Assembly (NCBI GenBank): GCA_031278605.1
Contig: JAITKB010000132.1
Span: 1 to 49,966, forward strand
DNA length: 49,966 nucleotides
Direction of reading: 5' to 3'
DNA from: Tannerellaceae bacterium
Lineage (GTDB): Bacteria; Bacteroidota; Bacteroidia; Bacteroidales; Tannerellaceae
The translations under genes were made by a program, and so were the position numbers. The notes beneath the pieces are model-generated. The model did not search any database and had not been told where the DNA came from. It saw nothing but the letters and a program-made list of their open reading frames with translations. Positions 10,882 to 19,124 of this stretch are shown piece after piece (the first letter of the stretch is position 1; each line of letters starts with the position of its first letter).

Positions 10882-11957
10882 GCTTTTTCCGTTTTTAACA
10901 GGGATAGCATGGTTTGCATCTTGTTTTCCGTTTCCTGCCATTCTCCTTCGGGCAGGGAGGTGGTCAGCAGTCCTCCGCCGGCATAAAGGGCGAGGCGACG
11001 GCGGAGGATGTTCATGCAACGCAGATTGACATAGACCTCGCTTGGGCCTTCGGGGTCGATCCATCCCGTGAAGCCGGAATAATAACGGCGGCGATAACCC
11101 TCGTGGGCGGAAATAAAACAACAGGCCTCCTCCTTGGGAAGTCCCGACACGGCGGGCGTGGGATGCAGCAGGTGGAGCAAATCACCCGGTCGGGCAAGGC
11201 CGGGAAGCGTAAAACGAAAGTCGCTCTGCAGGTGTGCCAGCCGACCCACCTGCACGGTATAGGGTCCGTGCGCTTCGGCTTGTATGCCCAGGCGGGCGAG
11301 TTGGGTGTGGATGTATTGGGCTACAAGCCTTTGCTCGGTACGGTTTTTATCGTCCCAGGCGGCGGGCGCTACGCCGGGCGATAGGGTTTGCGTGCCGGCA
11401 AGGGCCACGGTGTGCCAACGGTTGTTTTGGCCTTCCAAAAGAAGTTCCGGCGTGCTGCCGAGCCAGGAGCCGGTATAGGGCGTGTGGAAAAGGTAAACGT
11501 AAGAGTCCGGGAATTGCAGGCAGGCGCGGAGAAAAACCCTTGAGGGGGAAAAACCCTTGCCCCGCACCACAAGCCGCCTGCGCGAGAGAACCAACTTGTG
11601 GAAACGCTCCTGCCCAAGGGCAGACAAAAACACAAGGAAACGTCCCCGGTAGGCTTCGTCCATGGCCGGGGGGGGGGGAAGGGGTTCGGGAGGCGTCGGA
11701 GCCTCGGCACAAGGCAAAAGGATACGTTCCCTTCCGTCGGGTTCGAGCAGCACAACGGGGCAGGAGGCCGAAACTCGGAAAGGCGCCATGACAAAACCCG
11801 ATAGCGTGTTGAGGTTGCGGAGGTCGTACAGACGTTTGGGCAGGGTTTTCTCCTGGAGGAGGAGGTGTGCGTAGCGGTCGTGCGGACTGCGGTAAAGGGC
11901 GAAACTCCGCATCCCCTCGATAAGGGAATCCAATCTCTCCGGGAAATCCCCGCTCAT
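10878..11957 (-). CDS. menF: Isochorismate synthase MenF
   Basis: Converts chorismate to isochorismate, the first committed step of menaquinone synthesis. The chorismate-binding fold is shown by FHKLVLSRRR, SWLGSTPELLL, VALAGTQTL, HPTPAVSGLPKEEACCFI and YYSGFTGW...VNLRCM, in the family order. A longer frame reaches back to 12035, but the ATG at 11957 overlaps the stop of the upstream gene in an ATGA junction and gives 359 residues, a normal length, so it is preferred. The expected downstream menD, menB, menC and menE genes are missing here; a SusD remnant and array 2 follow instead. Confidence 0.9.
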   Translation of the reverse strand: MSGDFPERLDSLIEGMRSFALYRSPHDRYAHLLLQEKTLPKRLYDLRNLNTLSGFVMAPFRVSASCPVVLLEPDGRERILLPCAEAPTPPEPLPPPPAMDEAYRGRFLVFLSALGQERFHKLVLSRRRLVVRGKGFSPSRVFLRACLQFPDSYVYLFHTPYTGSWLGSTPELLLEGQNNRWHTVALAGTQTLSPGVAPAAWDDKNRTEQRLVAQYIHTQLARLGIQAEAHGPYTVQVGRLAHLQSDFRFTLPGLARPGDLLHLLHPTPAVSGLPKEEACCFISAHEGYRRRYYSGFTGWIDPEGPSEVYVNLRCMNILRRRLALYAGGGLLTTSLPEGEWQETENKMQTMLSLLKTEKA

Positions 11958-13183
11958 CGCTTTTTCAATAGGCTGTTGACCACCCGGACGGACGATACCA
12001 ATTTGTCGGTTGAGGTAAACACATCCACATTCCATACGTGTGAGGAACGTCCCTTGTGGATGATGGTCCCTACGGCACGCACCGTATCCCCCTCACGTGC
12101 AGAAGACACGTGATTGCCGCTCACCTGCATCCCCACAACGATTTCGTCGGGATTGCACAGGATCATGGAGCCAAAGCCGGCCACGGTTTCCGCCAGGGCA
12201 AGCGTGGCTCCCCCGTGCAGGATGCCGAAGGGCTGGCGCGTACGTCGGTCCACCGGCATGGTGGCTTCCACGCGGTTTTCCGAAGCATAGGTGTATTGGA
12301 TGCCGAGATTCCCCATCAGGGCGTGTTCGGCCCGGAGGTTCATCTCCTCCAGCGGAATATCGGCGGGGCGCATGCGTGCAATGAGGTGCTCCCCCACGGC
12401 CCGGGCCAACCCCTCGTCTTGGTTCGAAGCGGTGGTATAATCGGCGCATCGCTTCACGCGTTCGTCGGCATTGCCCATGGCCACGCCCAGCCCGGCCATC
12501 TGGATCATGCCGATGTCGCAAACCCCGTTGCCAATGGCGATCACGGCCTCCGGCGTGAGGGACAATTTCTCCATGAGTACGCCCAGGGTATCGGCCTTGT
12601 TGATTTGCGGCGGGAGGATTTCGAGGAAATAGGGTTCGGAGCGGAACACATCCAGCACGCCGCTCAGGTGTTTCTTCAGGTGCATTTCCAGGGCGGCAAG
12701 CTTTTCTTCGTCGTCGCTCACGATCATGCATTTGCAGGGCGAGAAGGTGATCTGCGAAGCAAAGTCGTCTACCAAAAGCAGCTTCATCCCGTTGCGTTCG
12801 GCCTCTTCGCGGATGTGCCTATGGTCGCCCCCGGCAATCATCGTGTCCTGATGATACGTCAGGATGGGGAAGCCGTATTTGTTCGCTTCCTTTTCCAGGT
12901 AAGGGATGTCTTTGGGATTGATGCGGCGTTCAAACAGGAGTTCGTTGTTTTGCATCCGGATGATCTGCCCGCCGTTGTAGGACAGGATAAACCCGTTGTA
13001 TTTATCTAACTCCAACTCCAGGGCAATGGGGCGCAACCCATGTGTAGACCTTCCCGAGGCCAGCAGGATCTGCACACCCATTTGTTGCACCTTCACCAAG
13101 GTGGAACGGGTGAAAGGCGTAAGCTCCTTCCGGTTGTTGAGCAACGTCCCGTCCACGTCGACTACCAATAATTTGCATTTCAT
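11954..13183 (-). CDS. HAD-family hydrolase fused to a hotdog thioesterase (probable DHNA-CoA thioesterase)
   Basis: Two domains in 409 residues. Residues 1-270 are a Cof-type HAD phosphatase: DVDGTL with Asp9 and Asp11, ASGR at 42-45, and motif III lysine at about 196. Residues 280-409 are a PaaI/EntH-type hotdog thioesterase with GILHGGATLALAETVAG (HGG at 323-325, likely catalytic Glu332). Coupling to menF by an ATGA overlap suggests the thioesterase hydrolyses 1,4-dihydroxy-2-naphthoyl-CoA in menaquinone synthesis; this is inference from context and fold. HAD motif IV reads GNGVCD at 218-223 instead of the usual GDGxND, so the metal site is altered and the phosphatase may be weak or changed. 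Confidence 0.85.
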   Translation of the reverse strand: MKCKLLVVDVDGTLLNNRKELTPFTRSTLVKVQQMGVQILLASGRSTHGLRPIALELELDKYNGFILSYNGGQIIRMQNNELLFERRINPKDIPYLEKEANKYGFPILTYHQDTMIAGGDHRHIREEAERNGMKLLLVDDFASQITFSPCKCMIVSDDEEKLAALEMHLKKHLSGVLDVFRSEPYFLEILPPQINKADTLGVLMEKLSLTPEAVIAIGNGVCDIGMIQMAGLGVAMGNADERVKRCADYTTASNQDEGLARAVGEHLIARMRPADIPLEEMNLRAEHALMGNLGIQYTYASENRVEATMPVDRRTRQPFGILHGGATLALAETVAGFGSMILCNPDEIVVGMQVSGNHVSSAREGDTVRAVGTIIHKGRSSHVWNVDVFTSTDKLVSSVRVVNSLLKKR

Positions 13184-13195
13184 GGGCGGAAAGAT

Positions 13196-14755
13196 TCAGA
13201 ATCCGAAGTTGTCTATTTTAATCTCCTCCACCTCTTCTTCTTCCGGCGGAGCAACCTGCTGATGTTCCTCATTGGCCACAACAAGAATGGCCCGGAGAGG
13301 ATTCACGGGGCAAATCGACTCGCAGCCTCCGCATCCGATGCAAAGCGCCGGTTCTACCTGCGGGATGGTCAACGTTCCCTCGTAAGGCGTCATGTGAACG
13401 GCCTGTGTAGGGCAGTGTTCGGAGCAGGCCCCGCAGTCGGTTCCTTCGGTATATACGATGCATCGGTCGATATGGAATGTGGCAATGCCCACCTGGGTGG
13501 TACGCTTTTCTTCCTTGGTCAGCCTCTGTATGGCCTGCACGGGGCAAACATCGCCGCACACGGTACATTCGTAATTGCAATAGCTGCTCTTGAAGGCGCA
13601 ATACGGGCGCAGCAGGTAGTCGAAGCCAAACTGAAGTCCGGCCGGGCGGAGTACCTGCGTCGGACATCTTACCACGCAAAGGTGACAGGCTGTGCATTGG
13701 TCCTTGAAACGCTCCAGGTTCATGGAGCCGGGGGGCGTAACCGGCAATTGCGGTGCCCGGGGCGAAGACCCGACAACCGGCGAAGATTCGACCGAAGACG
13801 CCAGGGCGGAAACCACAGGAAGCGAAGCGGCAATGCCGGCGCCCGTGGCGAAGAATTTCCTGCGGCTTTCGGTTGTTTTCCCAACCCCAGGGAAAGGGGC
13901 AAAGCGGTACCCAAGCGACTGTTTCGTGCACGAAGAAGTGCAGTTGAAGCAAGCCACGCAACGCGAGGCGTCGACCTTCATCCGTTTGCTGTCGATGGCT
14001 TCGGCCTTGCAACTGCGTTCGCAATTACCGCATCGGTTGCAAAGCTGCTCCTTGAAGGTAATCCGGAAGAAGGCATAACGCGACACCAGACTCAGCAAAG
14101 TCCCCACGGGGCAGAGGGTGTTGCAAAACAAACGTCCGCGAAAAACCGTCAGCACAAGCAATACAAGCAGGATGAGAGCCGCCGAAAAAAGTCCGGCCCA
14201 GGTAACCGTGTGGATCGTGACGTGATAAAGGCTGTAATTCTCCATACGCATCAGCACATCGGCCAGGAGGTTGTTCCCCCACATCACCACCGGGCGGAAG
14301 AGGTTGGCGGCGATGCGTCCGAAATTACTGTACGGGTCAAACCACACCACCAAGGTGGTCAGGCCGCTAAGGAGCGAAAGAAGCACCAGCCCCAGCATCC
14401 CATAGCGGAAGATATTCGGAGGTTTATGATACGAGAAGCGTCTGACGCCCTTCGATTTCTTCTTCCCGAGGCAGAACACCCGGTTGATCATATCCTGAAA
14501 AACTCCGGCCGGGCACAGCACAGAGCAATAAATACGCCCGAAAAACAGGGCGATCACAAACTGTAACACAATAATCCCAACCGCACCGCTTAAAATAGCC
14601 GGGATCATTTGAACATGCAGGAGCGAATGAATCCCCTGCGGTAACACCGTTGCGAAATCTACAAAATACAAAAGGATGGGTGCGAAAAACAAGATTGCGA
14701 GGAATACTCGCAATCGTTTAAGATGATTTACTGTTTTTACCCCTGGTTGTTTCAT
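13196..14755 (-). CDS. Membrane polyferredoxin (NapH-like, multiple 4Fe-4S)
   Basis: A 519-residue membrane Fe-S protein. Four N-terminal helices (about 17-35, 50-72, 118-138, 181-205) carry two NapH/NosR-type CxxxCP motifs (YCSVLCP near 77, FCNTLCP near 211). Then come two [4Fe-4S] motifs at about 239-249 and 266-276, a twin-arginine-like ESRRKFFATG at 296-305 followed by a hydrophobic stretch, and four more cluster motifs at about 354-364, 393-404, 432-448 and 472-482. By simple topology the first two clusters face the cytoplasm and the last four the periplasm, making a possible trans-membrane electron wire. It starts 21 bp after the DUF362 gene and stops 12 bp before the HAD/thioesterase gene. 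The exact redox partner is unknown. Confidence 0.85.
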   Translation of the reverse strand: MKQPGVKTVNHLKRLRVFLAILFFAPILLYFVDFATVLPQGIHSLLHVQMIPAILSGAVGIIVLQFVIALFFGRIYCSVLCPAGVFQDMINRVFCLGKKKSKGVRRFSYHKPPNIFRYGMLGLVLLSLLSGLTTLVVWFDPYSNFGRIAANLFRPVVMWGNNLLADVLMRMENYSLYHVTIHTVTWAGLFSAALILLVLLVLTVFRGRLFCNTLCPVGTLLSLVSRYAFFRITFKEQLCNRCGNCERSCKAEAIDSKRMKVDASRCVACFNCTSSCTKQSLGYRFAPFPGVGKTTESRRKFFATGAGIAASLPVVSALASSVESSPVVGSSPRAPQLPVTPPGSMNLERFKDQCTACHLCVVRCPTQVLRPAGLQFGFDYLLRPYCAFKSSYCNYECTVCGDVCPVQAIQRLTKEEKRTTQVGIATFHIDRCIVYTEGTDCGACSEHCPTQAVHMTPYEGTLTIPQVEPALCIGCGGCESICPVNPLRAILVVANEEHQQVAPPEEEEVEEIKIDNFGF

Positions 14756-14776
14756 GGGATGTTTGTTTCCGGGTTC

Positions 14777-15709
14777 CTATAGCTTGATTCGTTTGATATT
14801 TAAGGTACTCAGCTCGGTAGTGCCGAGTTTGAGCGAAGCGCCTTTGCCGATATGTCCGACGGAGGCCATGTCGAGTTTCTTAACCTGATTGAACAACCCC
14901 AGGGCTGCCGTGTCGATGGCCACGATGTCGGGCGATGCCAACAGCGAGCGGATGGTTGCCACATCGGCGGCGCTCTTACCCTGCGGGCCGTTTTGATGCA
15001 TCATGCGGTAGGCGTCCACGATGTTCAGCACCGGCTTCTTTTGCCAGGTACAAAGATCGGCGATGCACTGCTGCAAGTCGTTGGAGTGAAACACCCGTCG
15101 GTCCCAGACAATACCCATCAGGTTTTTCATAGCGCAGGAGAATTTGGCTCCTCCATGGTTTTTCAATATAGGCACATTGATCCATGCGTCGGCTTCCAGA
15201 AGGGCTTCATGTATTTTGGCCTCTTTGATTTTCACTCCCTGGGGTATGGCGACGCTTTTGTAATACTTCTCGTCGTTCCCCGGGAGCATGATGCCGCCTG
15301 CTTCTTTGACGGCAGCTTCGATGCCGCTGGATTTATAGCACTTCAGCCAGTCGTCGCATGTATGGTCGAACACCGTTACTTTCGAAGCTCCGGCGGAGAG
15401 GCATCGCTTCACCAGCGCTTTTATCAGCAGGGGGTTTGTATTTCCTGCCAGTTCCGGTGTTCGGTCCCATCCGACGTTGGGTTTGATAACCACCTTTTGT
15501 CCTTTTTTAATGTATTTCCCTATTCCTCCAAGGGTTTCCAGGGCTTTATCGAGCATAGCTTCCGGTTCGCCACCCATTACGGCGACCAAGTCGGGCGCCG
15601 TTTCCAGGGCTGTGGCATTTGAATCCAGAGCCGCTTGCAATCCGTCAAAATTCAATGACAAGGCAACACCTGCCATTACACCGGTCTTAAAAAATTCGCG
15701 CCGTTTCAT
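14777..15709 (-). CDS. DUF362 protein with Tat-like signal
   Basis: A 310-residue protein of the DUF362 family, often found with Fe-S proteins but without a settled biochemical role. The N-terminus MKRREFFKTGVMAGVALSL is a twin-arginine-type signal, so export is likely. The family core is seen as KVVIKPNVGWD, KVTVFDHTCDDW, INVPILKNHGGAKFSCAMKN and VAIDTAALGL. An upstream ATG at 15772 would put 21 extra residues before the twin arginine and overlap the promoter box; the ATG at 15709 is preferred. It leads the cluster DUF362-polyferredoxin-HAD/thioesterase-menF on the minus strand, which suggests a function tied to quinone or Fe-S electron transfer. Confidence 0.85.
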   Translation of the reverse strand: MKRREFFKTGVMAGVALSLNFDGLQAALDSNATALETAPDLVAVMGGEPEAMLDKALETLGGIGKYIKKGQKVVIKPNVGWDRTPELAGNTNPLLIKALVKRCLSAGASKVTVFDHTCDDWLKCYKSSGIEAAVKEAGGIMLPGNDEKYYKSVAIPQGVKIKEAKIHEALLEADAWINVPILKNHGGAKFSCAMKNLMGIVWDRRVFHSNDLQQCIADLCTWQKKPVLNIVDAYRMMHQNGPQGKSAADVATIRSLLASPDIVAIDTAALGLFNQVKKLDMASVGHIGKGASLKLGTTELSTLNIKRIKL

Positions 15710-15750
15710 TTTTCTTTTATTAATTGGTTTACGATGATAATCAGATAGGG

Positions 15751-15758
15751 CAAAAGTA
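15751..15758 (-). promoter_or_regulatory. -7 box (TACTTTTG) of the DUF362-menF cluster
   Basis: On the minus strand TACTTTTG fits TAnnTTTG and lies 41 bp before the DUF362 ATG. The upstream element is not clear. With gaps of 21 bp, 12 bp and a 4-bp overlap, all four genes are probably transcribed from here. Confidence 0.5.
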
Positions 15759-15856
15759 ATGAAATCTTTCATTAATACGTTGTCCGTTACCTTTGTTCGA
15801 CAACTATTCTCTTGAAAGGTTTAATTCGGTGACGCGAGGTGTTTTCCCGGACAGGG

Positions 15857-16669
15857 CTAATACTTCACAATGGTCAGCGAGGCGCTGGTTACCCGGAACT
15901 TGCTCTCCTTCCAGTTGCCAACCCCTACCGCACCATACACGATGTCGTTCTTGTGGAGTTCCGTAATGTGAATTACCGAGCCGGTCATGATGGTCGACGC
16001 ACCGGATATGAGGTCGTTAATCATCATCTTGTTGTTTACCTGGATGAAAGTTTCCACGCTCACGTCTCTTTTATCCTTTGGGTCCCTGTCTATAAAACAT
16101 GCCACATCGCATACAATCTCGTAGGTGCCGGTTTCCGGTATGACGTACTCGTATTTTGTTTGATTGTAGGCGTTCTGGCTGTCGAATACCACATTATTCA
16201 GCGGTAGCTTGTAGGGGTTGGAGTTCCTCGAATCCGTTACGTGAAGGGTTTTCTCCATTTCCATCAGTCGGGCCGACAGTACGGTTTGTGTGATGTTTTG
16301 TTCCGATATATGCGTGTAGAGTTCCGTTTCACTCAGGACGCGATGCCAGTGGTTCGCATACCAATAGTTCAATCCGGATTCCATCGAATCTTTGTAGGGG
16401 GAAAAGACGAGCAGGAAATCGTCCGGGGAGGGGATGGCCGAGCGATCGGTGGAGTTGCGAAGGGGGATACGGGGTAAAAGGACTCCCCGGTGATGATTGT
16501 TGTCGATGGGCCGCATATCCATATTCAATATGGCCGAAGGATGAGACCGAAGGCTATCGCTTAGGATCACTTGCGCTTGCATCTTGCCGCAAAGACAAAG
16601 ACAAAGGCAAAGACAAAGACAAAGGCAGAGGAGGACGGGGCATACATAAAAAAATAGGATCTTTTGCAT
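15857..16669 (-). CDS. Exported C1q/TNF-like protein, third of three paralogues
   Basis: A 270-residue exported protein, last of a three-gene operon. The signal peptide contains an unusual Leu-Cys repeat coded by a hexamer repeat (16590-16631) and probably ends at MQAQ. The N-terminal half has the Bacteroidota pattern 'SAILNMD...GVLLPRI...D.LLVF......YWY...W'; after a linker (about 120-145) the C-terminal half, from YEYVIPETGTYEIVCDVACF to SASLTIVKY, has the strand spacing of a C1q-like jelly roll. A start at 16699 would overlap the previous gene; the ATG at 16669 leaves a 19-bp gap and starts directly at the signal peptide. Function is unknown, probably surface or extracellular. Confidence 0.75.
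   Translation of the reverse strand: MQKILFFYVCPVLLCLCLCLCLCLCLCGKMQAQVILSDSLRSHPSAILNMDMRPIDNNHHRGVLLPRIPLRNSTDRSAIPSPDDFLLVFSPYKDSMESGLNYWYANHWHRVLSETELYTHISEQNITQTVLSARLMEMEKTLHVTDSRNSNPYKLPLNNVVFDSQNAYNQTKYEYVIPETGTYEIVCDVACFIDRDPKDKRDVSVETFIQVNNKMMINDLISGASTIMTGSVIHITELHKNDIVYGAVGVGNWKESKFRVTSASLTIVKY
16590..16631. repeat. Hexanucleotide repeat (CAAAGA/G) inside a signal peptide
   Basis: Seven hexamers of the form CAAAGA or CAAAGG (last one CAGAGG), built as an 18-bp unit repeated twice plus one. On the coding minus strand it encodes alternating Leu and Cys in the hydrophobic core of the signal peptide. Gain or loss of units would keep the frame but change the core length by two residues each. 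Confidence 0.9.
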
Positions 16670-16688
16670 CGTTCTGTTGTGTTTAAGT

Positions 16689-17420
16689 TTAATACCCATT
16701 GATCTTTTTCACGCTCAGCAGCGCTGTTTTCACTTTCGAGACTTTGGAATCTGTCGAACCGTAATAGATCCGTATCCCTATAATATCTCCGGCGTTCAGG
16801 GCGCCGCAGTAGATTGACTTGGCCGCTACATTCACATAGGAGGATAGCTGGCTCTTGGTGGTGGAAGAGAGGTCTGCTCCTGTGGTATAGTTGTAGAGGT
16901 TCAGAACGACAAATCCATTGGCTTTGGAGGCCGCGCCCGTAAAGCTTGCCATGATTTCATAAACGCCGTTTTGCGGGATGCGGTATTTTTTCCTGTCTAC
17001 CAGCGTGCCTTTGATGGCTGTCATTTCTACCTCGTTCCATCGGTTTCGTTGAATATCTATGGGCGTCGAATAGTTTGCTGTTCCAACGAAGATGTTTTCT
17101 TTTCCTGTCTGTTGCATATCGGTCAGGACCGATTCGAGGGTTTTCAGTTTTTCCCACGCCTGTCCGTTCCAGAAGTATAGACCTTCCTTGCCGGGATGGG
17201 TGTTTGCCACGAACAGACCTTCATCGGGGGAGGTTACGGGATAGGCCTGTGTGGTATCCGGGATGTTTATCCGGGGGGGGAGAAGGCCGCGGTTGCTTGA
17301 TTTTACTTCAAGCACCACCTGGTTGTTGGTTGGTTCCGTTCCGATGAATACCTGTCCGCGAACGCCAAGGGCCAAGCAAAGCATCATGGATATACCTGTT
17401 ATTATACGTATACGTCTCAT
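16689..17420 (-). CDS. Exported C1q/TNF-like protein, second of three paralogues
   Basis: A 243-residue exported protein: signal peptide to about residue 22 (GVRGQ), then QVFIGTEPTNNQVVLEVKSS and RGLLPPRINIPDTTQAYPV, the widespread Bacteroidota 'fibre-like' N-terminal motif (IGT..P...LEV.S...GLLPPR), followed by GLYFWNGQAWEKL. The C-terminal half (YRIPQNGVYEIMASFTGAAS onward to TALLSVKKINGY) fits a C1q-like beta jelly roll. Start 12 bp after the first paralogue and stop 19 bp before the third, so one operon. No type IX sorting domain is visible. Function is not known. Confidence 0.75.
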   Translation of the reverse strand: MRRIRIITGISMMLCLALGVRGQVFIGTEPTNNQVVLEVKSSNRGLLPPRINIPDTTQAYPVTSPDEGLFVANTHPGKEGLYFWNGQAWEKLKTLESVLTDMQQTGKENIFVGTANYSTPIDIQRNRWNEVEMTAIKGTLVDRKKYRIPQNGVYEIMASFTGAASKANGFVVLNLYNYTTGADLSSTTKSQLSSYVNVAAKSIYCGALNAGDIIGIRIYYGSTDSKVSKVKTALLSVKKINGY

Positions 17421-17432
17421 GTTCCTGATTTA

Positions 17433-18272
17433 TCAAAGTGCGTCAATGTATAAATACTTTCTCCTTATTTTTCCTTCCGAGGTCTTGGACGAAAAAAACA
17501 GAGCCTCCATTGAGACTTTGGTGCCTGCTTCCAGGGAATCGCTGTATATAAGCGAGGGGGCCAGGACCAGGTTACTGTCTTTTAGCGTCTTGTCGGGCAT
17601 GATATAGGCGCGGGTAAGGGATGCGCTTTCCTTGACGGTTTGTCCCGAGGGCTTGGTAAAGACGAGATTCATCCCCGCGTAATCGCTGGCGTCGGCCTTG
17701 GTGCAGTAGACTTCTATTCCGCAGACGATTTTATAGAGGGCTTTCTCCGGCACGATGAATTGACCCGTGGCGGTATGGAAACAATTATCCCTGTTTATGA
17801 TGCACGTCTCAAAGGTCACTTGCGAGAGGTTGTTCTTGAGGGTTTGCTGCAAAGCCTCTTGCGGCGTCCGGATGTTGATCACAAGGAAGGTTTCCTCCAC
17901 GGCGTAATGCGAAGTGAGGATGTTGGGGAAATTCCGGTGGCTTACGAGGTTGGCCCAGGCGCCTTTCACGCTGTTCCAGGCATAGAGGCCTTTGTACAGG
18001 TTCAGCTGGGGATTTTCCGTGGTATTGAATATCAGCAATCCGTCGGTGGGATTTTGGTTTATGCTCATCGTGTCGTTTGTGGACTTCAGGGCTATGCCGG
18101 GCAAGAGTATACCTTTATCGGTGGACGATATTTCCAGCATGGCGGATGATTTGGGGGGTGTATCCGAGCCGATATGTACTTGAGCCGACGCCCAGGAGGC
18201 AGGCAGCCCGGCGCACAAAAGCAGAAGAAGGGTATGGATACAACGTGTTGGGGATAAATTTCGGCATCTCAT
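17433..18272 (-). CDS. Exported C1q/TNF-like protein, first of three paralogues
   Basis: A 279-residue exported protein, first in its operon. Signal peptide to about residue 31 (SWASAQ), then VHIGSDTPPKSSAMLEISST and KGILLPGIALKSTND, the same N-terminal pattern as its two neighbours, and GLYAWNSVKGAWANL. The C-terminal half (QFIVPEKALYKIVCGIEVYC onward) is a divergent jelly-roll-like domain. Pairwise similarity among the three genes is confined to this architecture, suggesting old tandem duplication. The adjacent LytTR regulator pair is a plausible controller, by position only. Confidence 0.75.
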   Translation of the reverse strand: MRCRNLSPTRCIHTLLLLLCAGLPASWASAQVHIGSDTPPKSSAMLEISSTDKGILLPGIALKSTNDTMSINQNPTDGLLIFNTTENPQLNLYKGLYAWNSVKGAWANLVSHRNFPNILTSHYAVEETFLVINIRTPQEALQQTLKNNLSQVTFETCIINRDNCFHTATGQFIVPEKALYKIVCGIEVYCTKADASDYAGMNLVFTKPSGQTVKESASLTRAYIMPDKTLKDSNLVLAPSLIYSDSLEAGTKVSMEALFFSSKTSEGKIRRKYLYIDAL

Positions 18273-18301
18273 TTTCTTTATTGTTTAATACGTTTGTAGT
18301 G

Positions 18302-18309
18302 CAAAGATA
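18302..18309 (-). promoter_or_regulatory. -7 box (TATCTTTG) of the three-gene C1q-like operon
   Basis: On the minus strand TATCTTTG matches TAnnTTTG exactly, 30 bp before the first gene's ATG. A loose TTG lies about 22 bp upstream. Confidence 0.6.
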
Positions 18310-18407
18310 GTTGGTTTTTTTCAATAAAAACACAATCCTTACAAAATCCAACCCTGTTTACCTCCCTAATCCTGCATGTTATAACAAAAAAAAGCTCCCG
18401 GTGCGCT

Positions 18408-19124
18408 TCAAAGGGAATGTACGGCAAGGTAATTTCGGAAGGCTTCCTTGTATTGTTCCCCCACGGGGATGCGGATTTTGTGGTTGATCAGTATATGGCT
18501 GCGTTCCACGGAGGTTATTTTGGGCAGATGCACAATATAGGAACGGTGCACACGCATGAAGCGGTCGGCGGGGAGTCGTTCCTCGATGGACTTCATGCTG
18601 CCCAGGGTCATTACGGGCGAGGTGGTTTCGGTATAGATACGCAGGTATTCGCTACGGCTTTCGATGTGGGTGATCGACTGTATTTCGATGGGCATGGTTT
18701 TGTATTCCGACTTCACAAAGAAACGTTCGGCAACGGGCGAAGTGGGCAGGGCGAGGTGTTCGTTGCGGCGAAGTTTGTATTGCCGGTAGGCTTTTTCGGC
18801 GGCATAGAGAAAGTCGAGGTATCCGATGGGTTTGAGAAGGTAATCAAAGGCGTCTACCCGGAAGCCGTCTATGGCGTATTCGGAATAAGCCGTGACGAAG
18901 ATGATCATCGGTTTTTTCCGGAGCGTGCGCACAAAGTCCAGGCCGTTGATATCGGGCATACTGATATCTATAAACAGGAGGTCGATGTTTTCTTCCGTGA
19001 GGAGCGGAATCCCCTCGACGGCGCAATAGCAGGCGGCGGTTAGTTCCAGGAACGGGGTTTTTTGTATGTAGCCTGTAATTTGCGTGAGCGCCGGCGGCTC
19101 ATCGTCGATCGCCATGCATCGCAT
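18408..19124 (-). CDS. LytTR-family response regulator
   Basis: A 238-residue transcription regulator. The receiver domain starts at MRCMAIDDEPPAL (acidic pocket DDE), has the phospho-acceptor in LLFIDISMPDINGLDF, the conserved Thr in FVTAYSEYA and Lys in YLLKPI. After a linker, the LytTR DNA-binding domain is seen as FFVKSEYKTMPIEIQSITHI, SRSEYLRIYT, GSMKSIEERLP and RVHRSYIVHL. The frame extends to 19166, but the ATG at 19124 matches the usual receiver start and overlaps the kinase gene by 26 bp, typical for coupled pairs. LytTR proteins bind paired direct repeats; the adjacent exported operon is a candidate target. Confidence 0.93.
   Translation of the reverse strand: MRCMAIDDEPPALTQITGYIQKTPFLELTAACYCAVEGIPLLTEENIDLLFIDISMPDINGLDFVRTLRKKPMIIFVTAYSEYAIDGFRVDAFDYLLKPIGYLDFLYAAEKAYRQYKLRRNEHLALPTSPVAERFFVKSEYKTMPIEIQSITHIESRSEYLRIYTETTSPVMTLGSMKSIEERLPADRFMRVHRSYIVHLPKITSVERSHILINHKIRIPVGEQYKEAFRNYLAVHSL

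Noticed and set aside
15788..15795. TACCTTTG promoter-like box on the plus strand
   Set aside because: Matches TAnnTTTG, but all real genes downstream for several kb are on the minus strand, so it drives nothing I can support.
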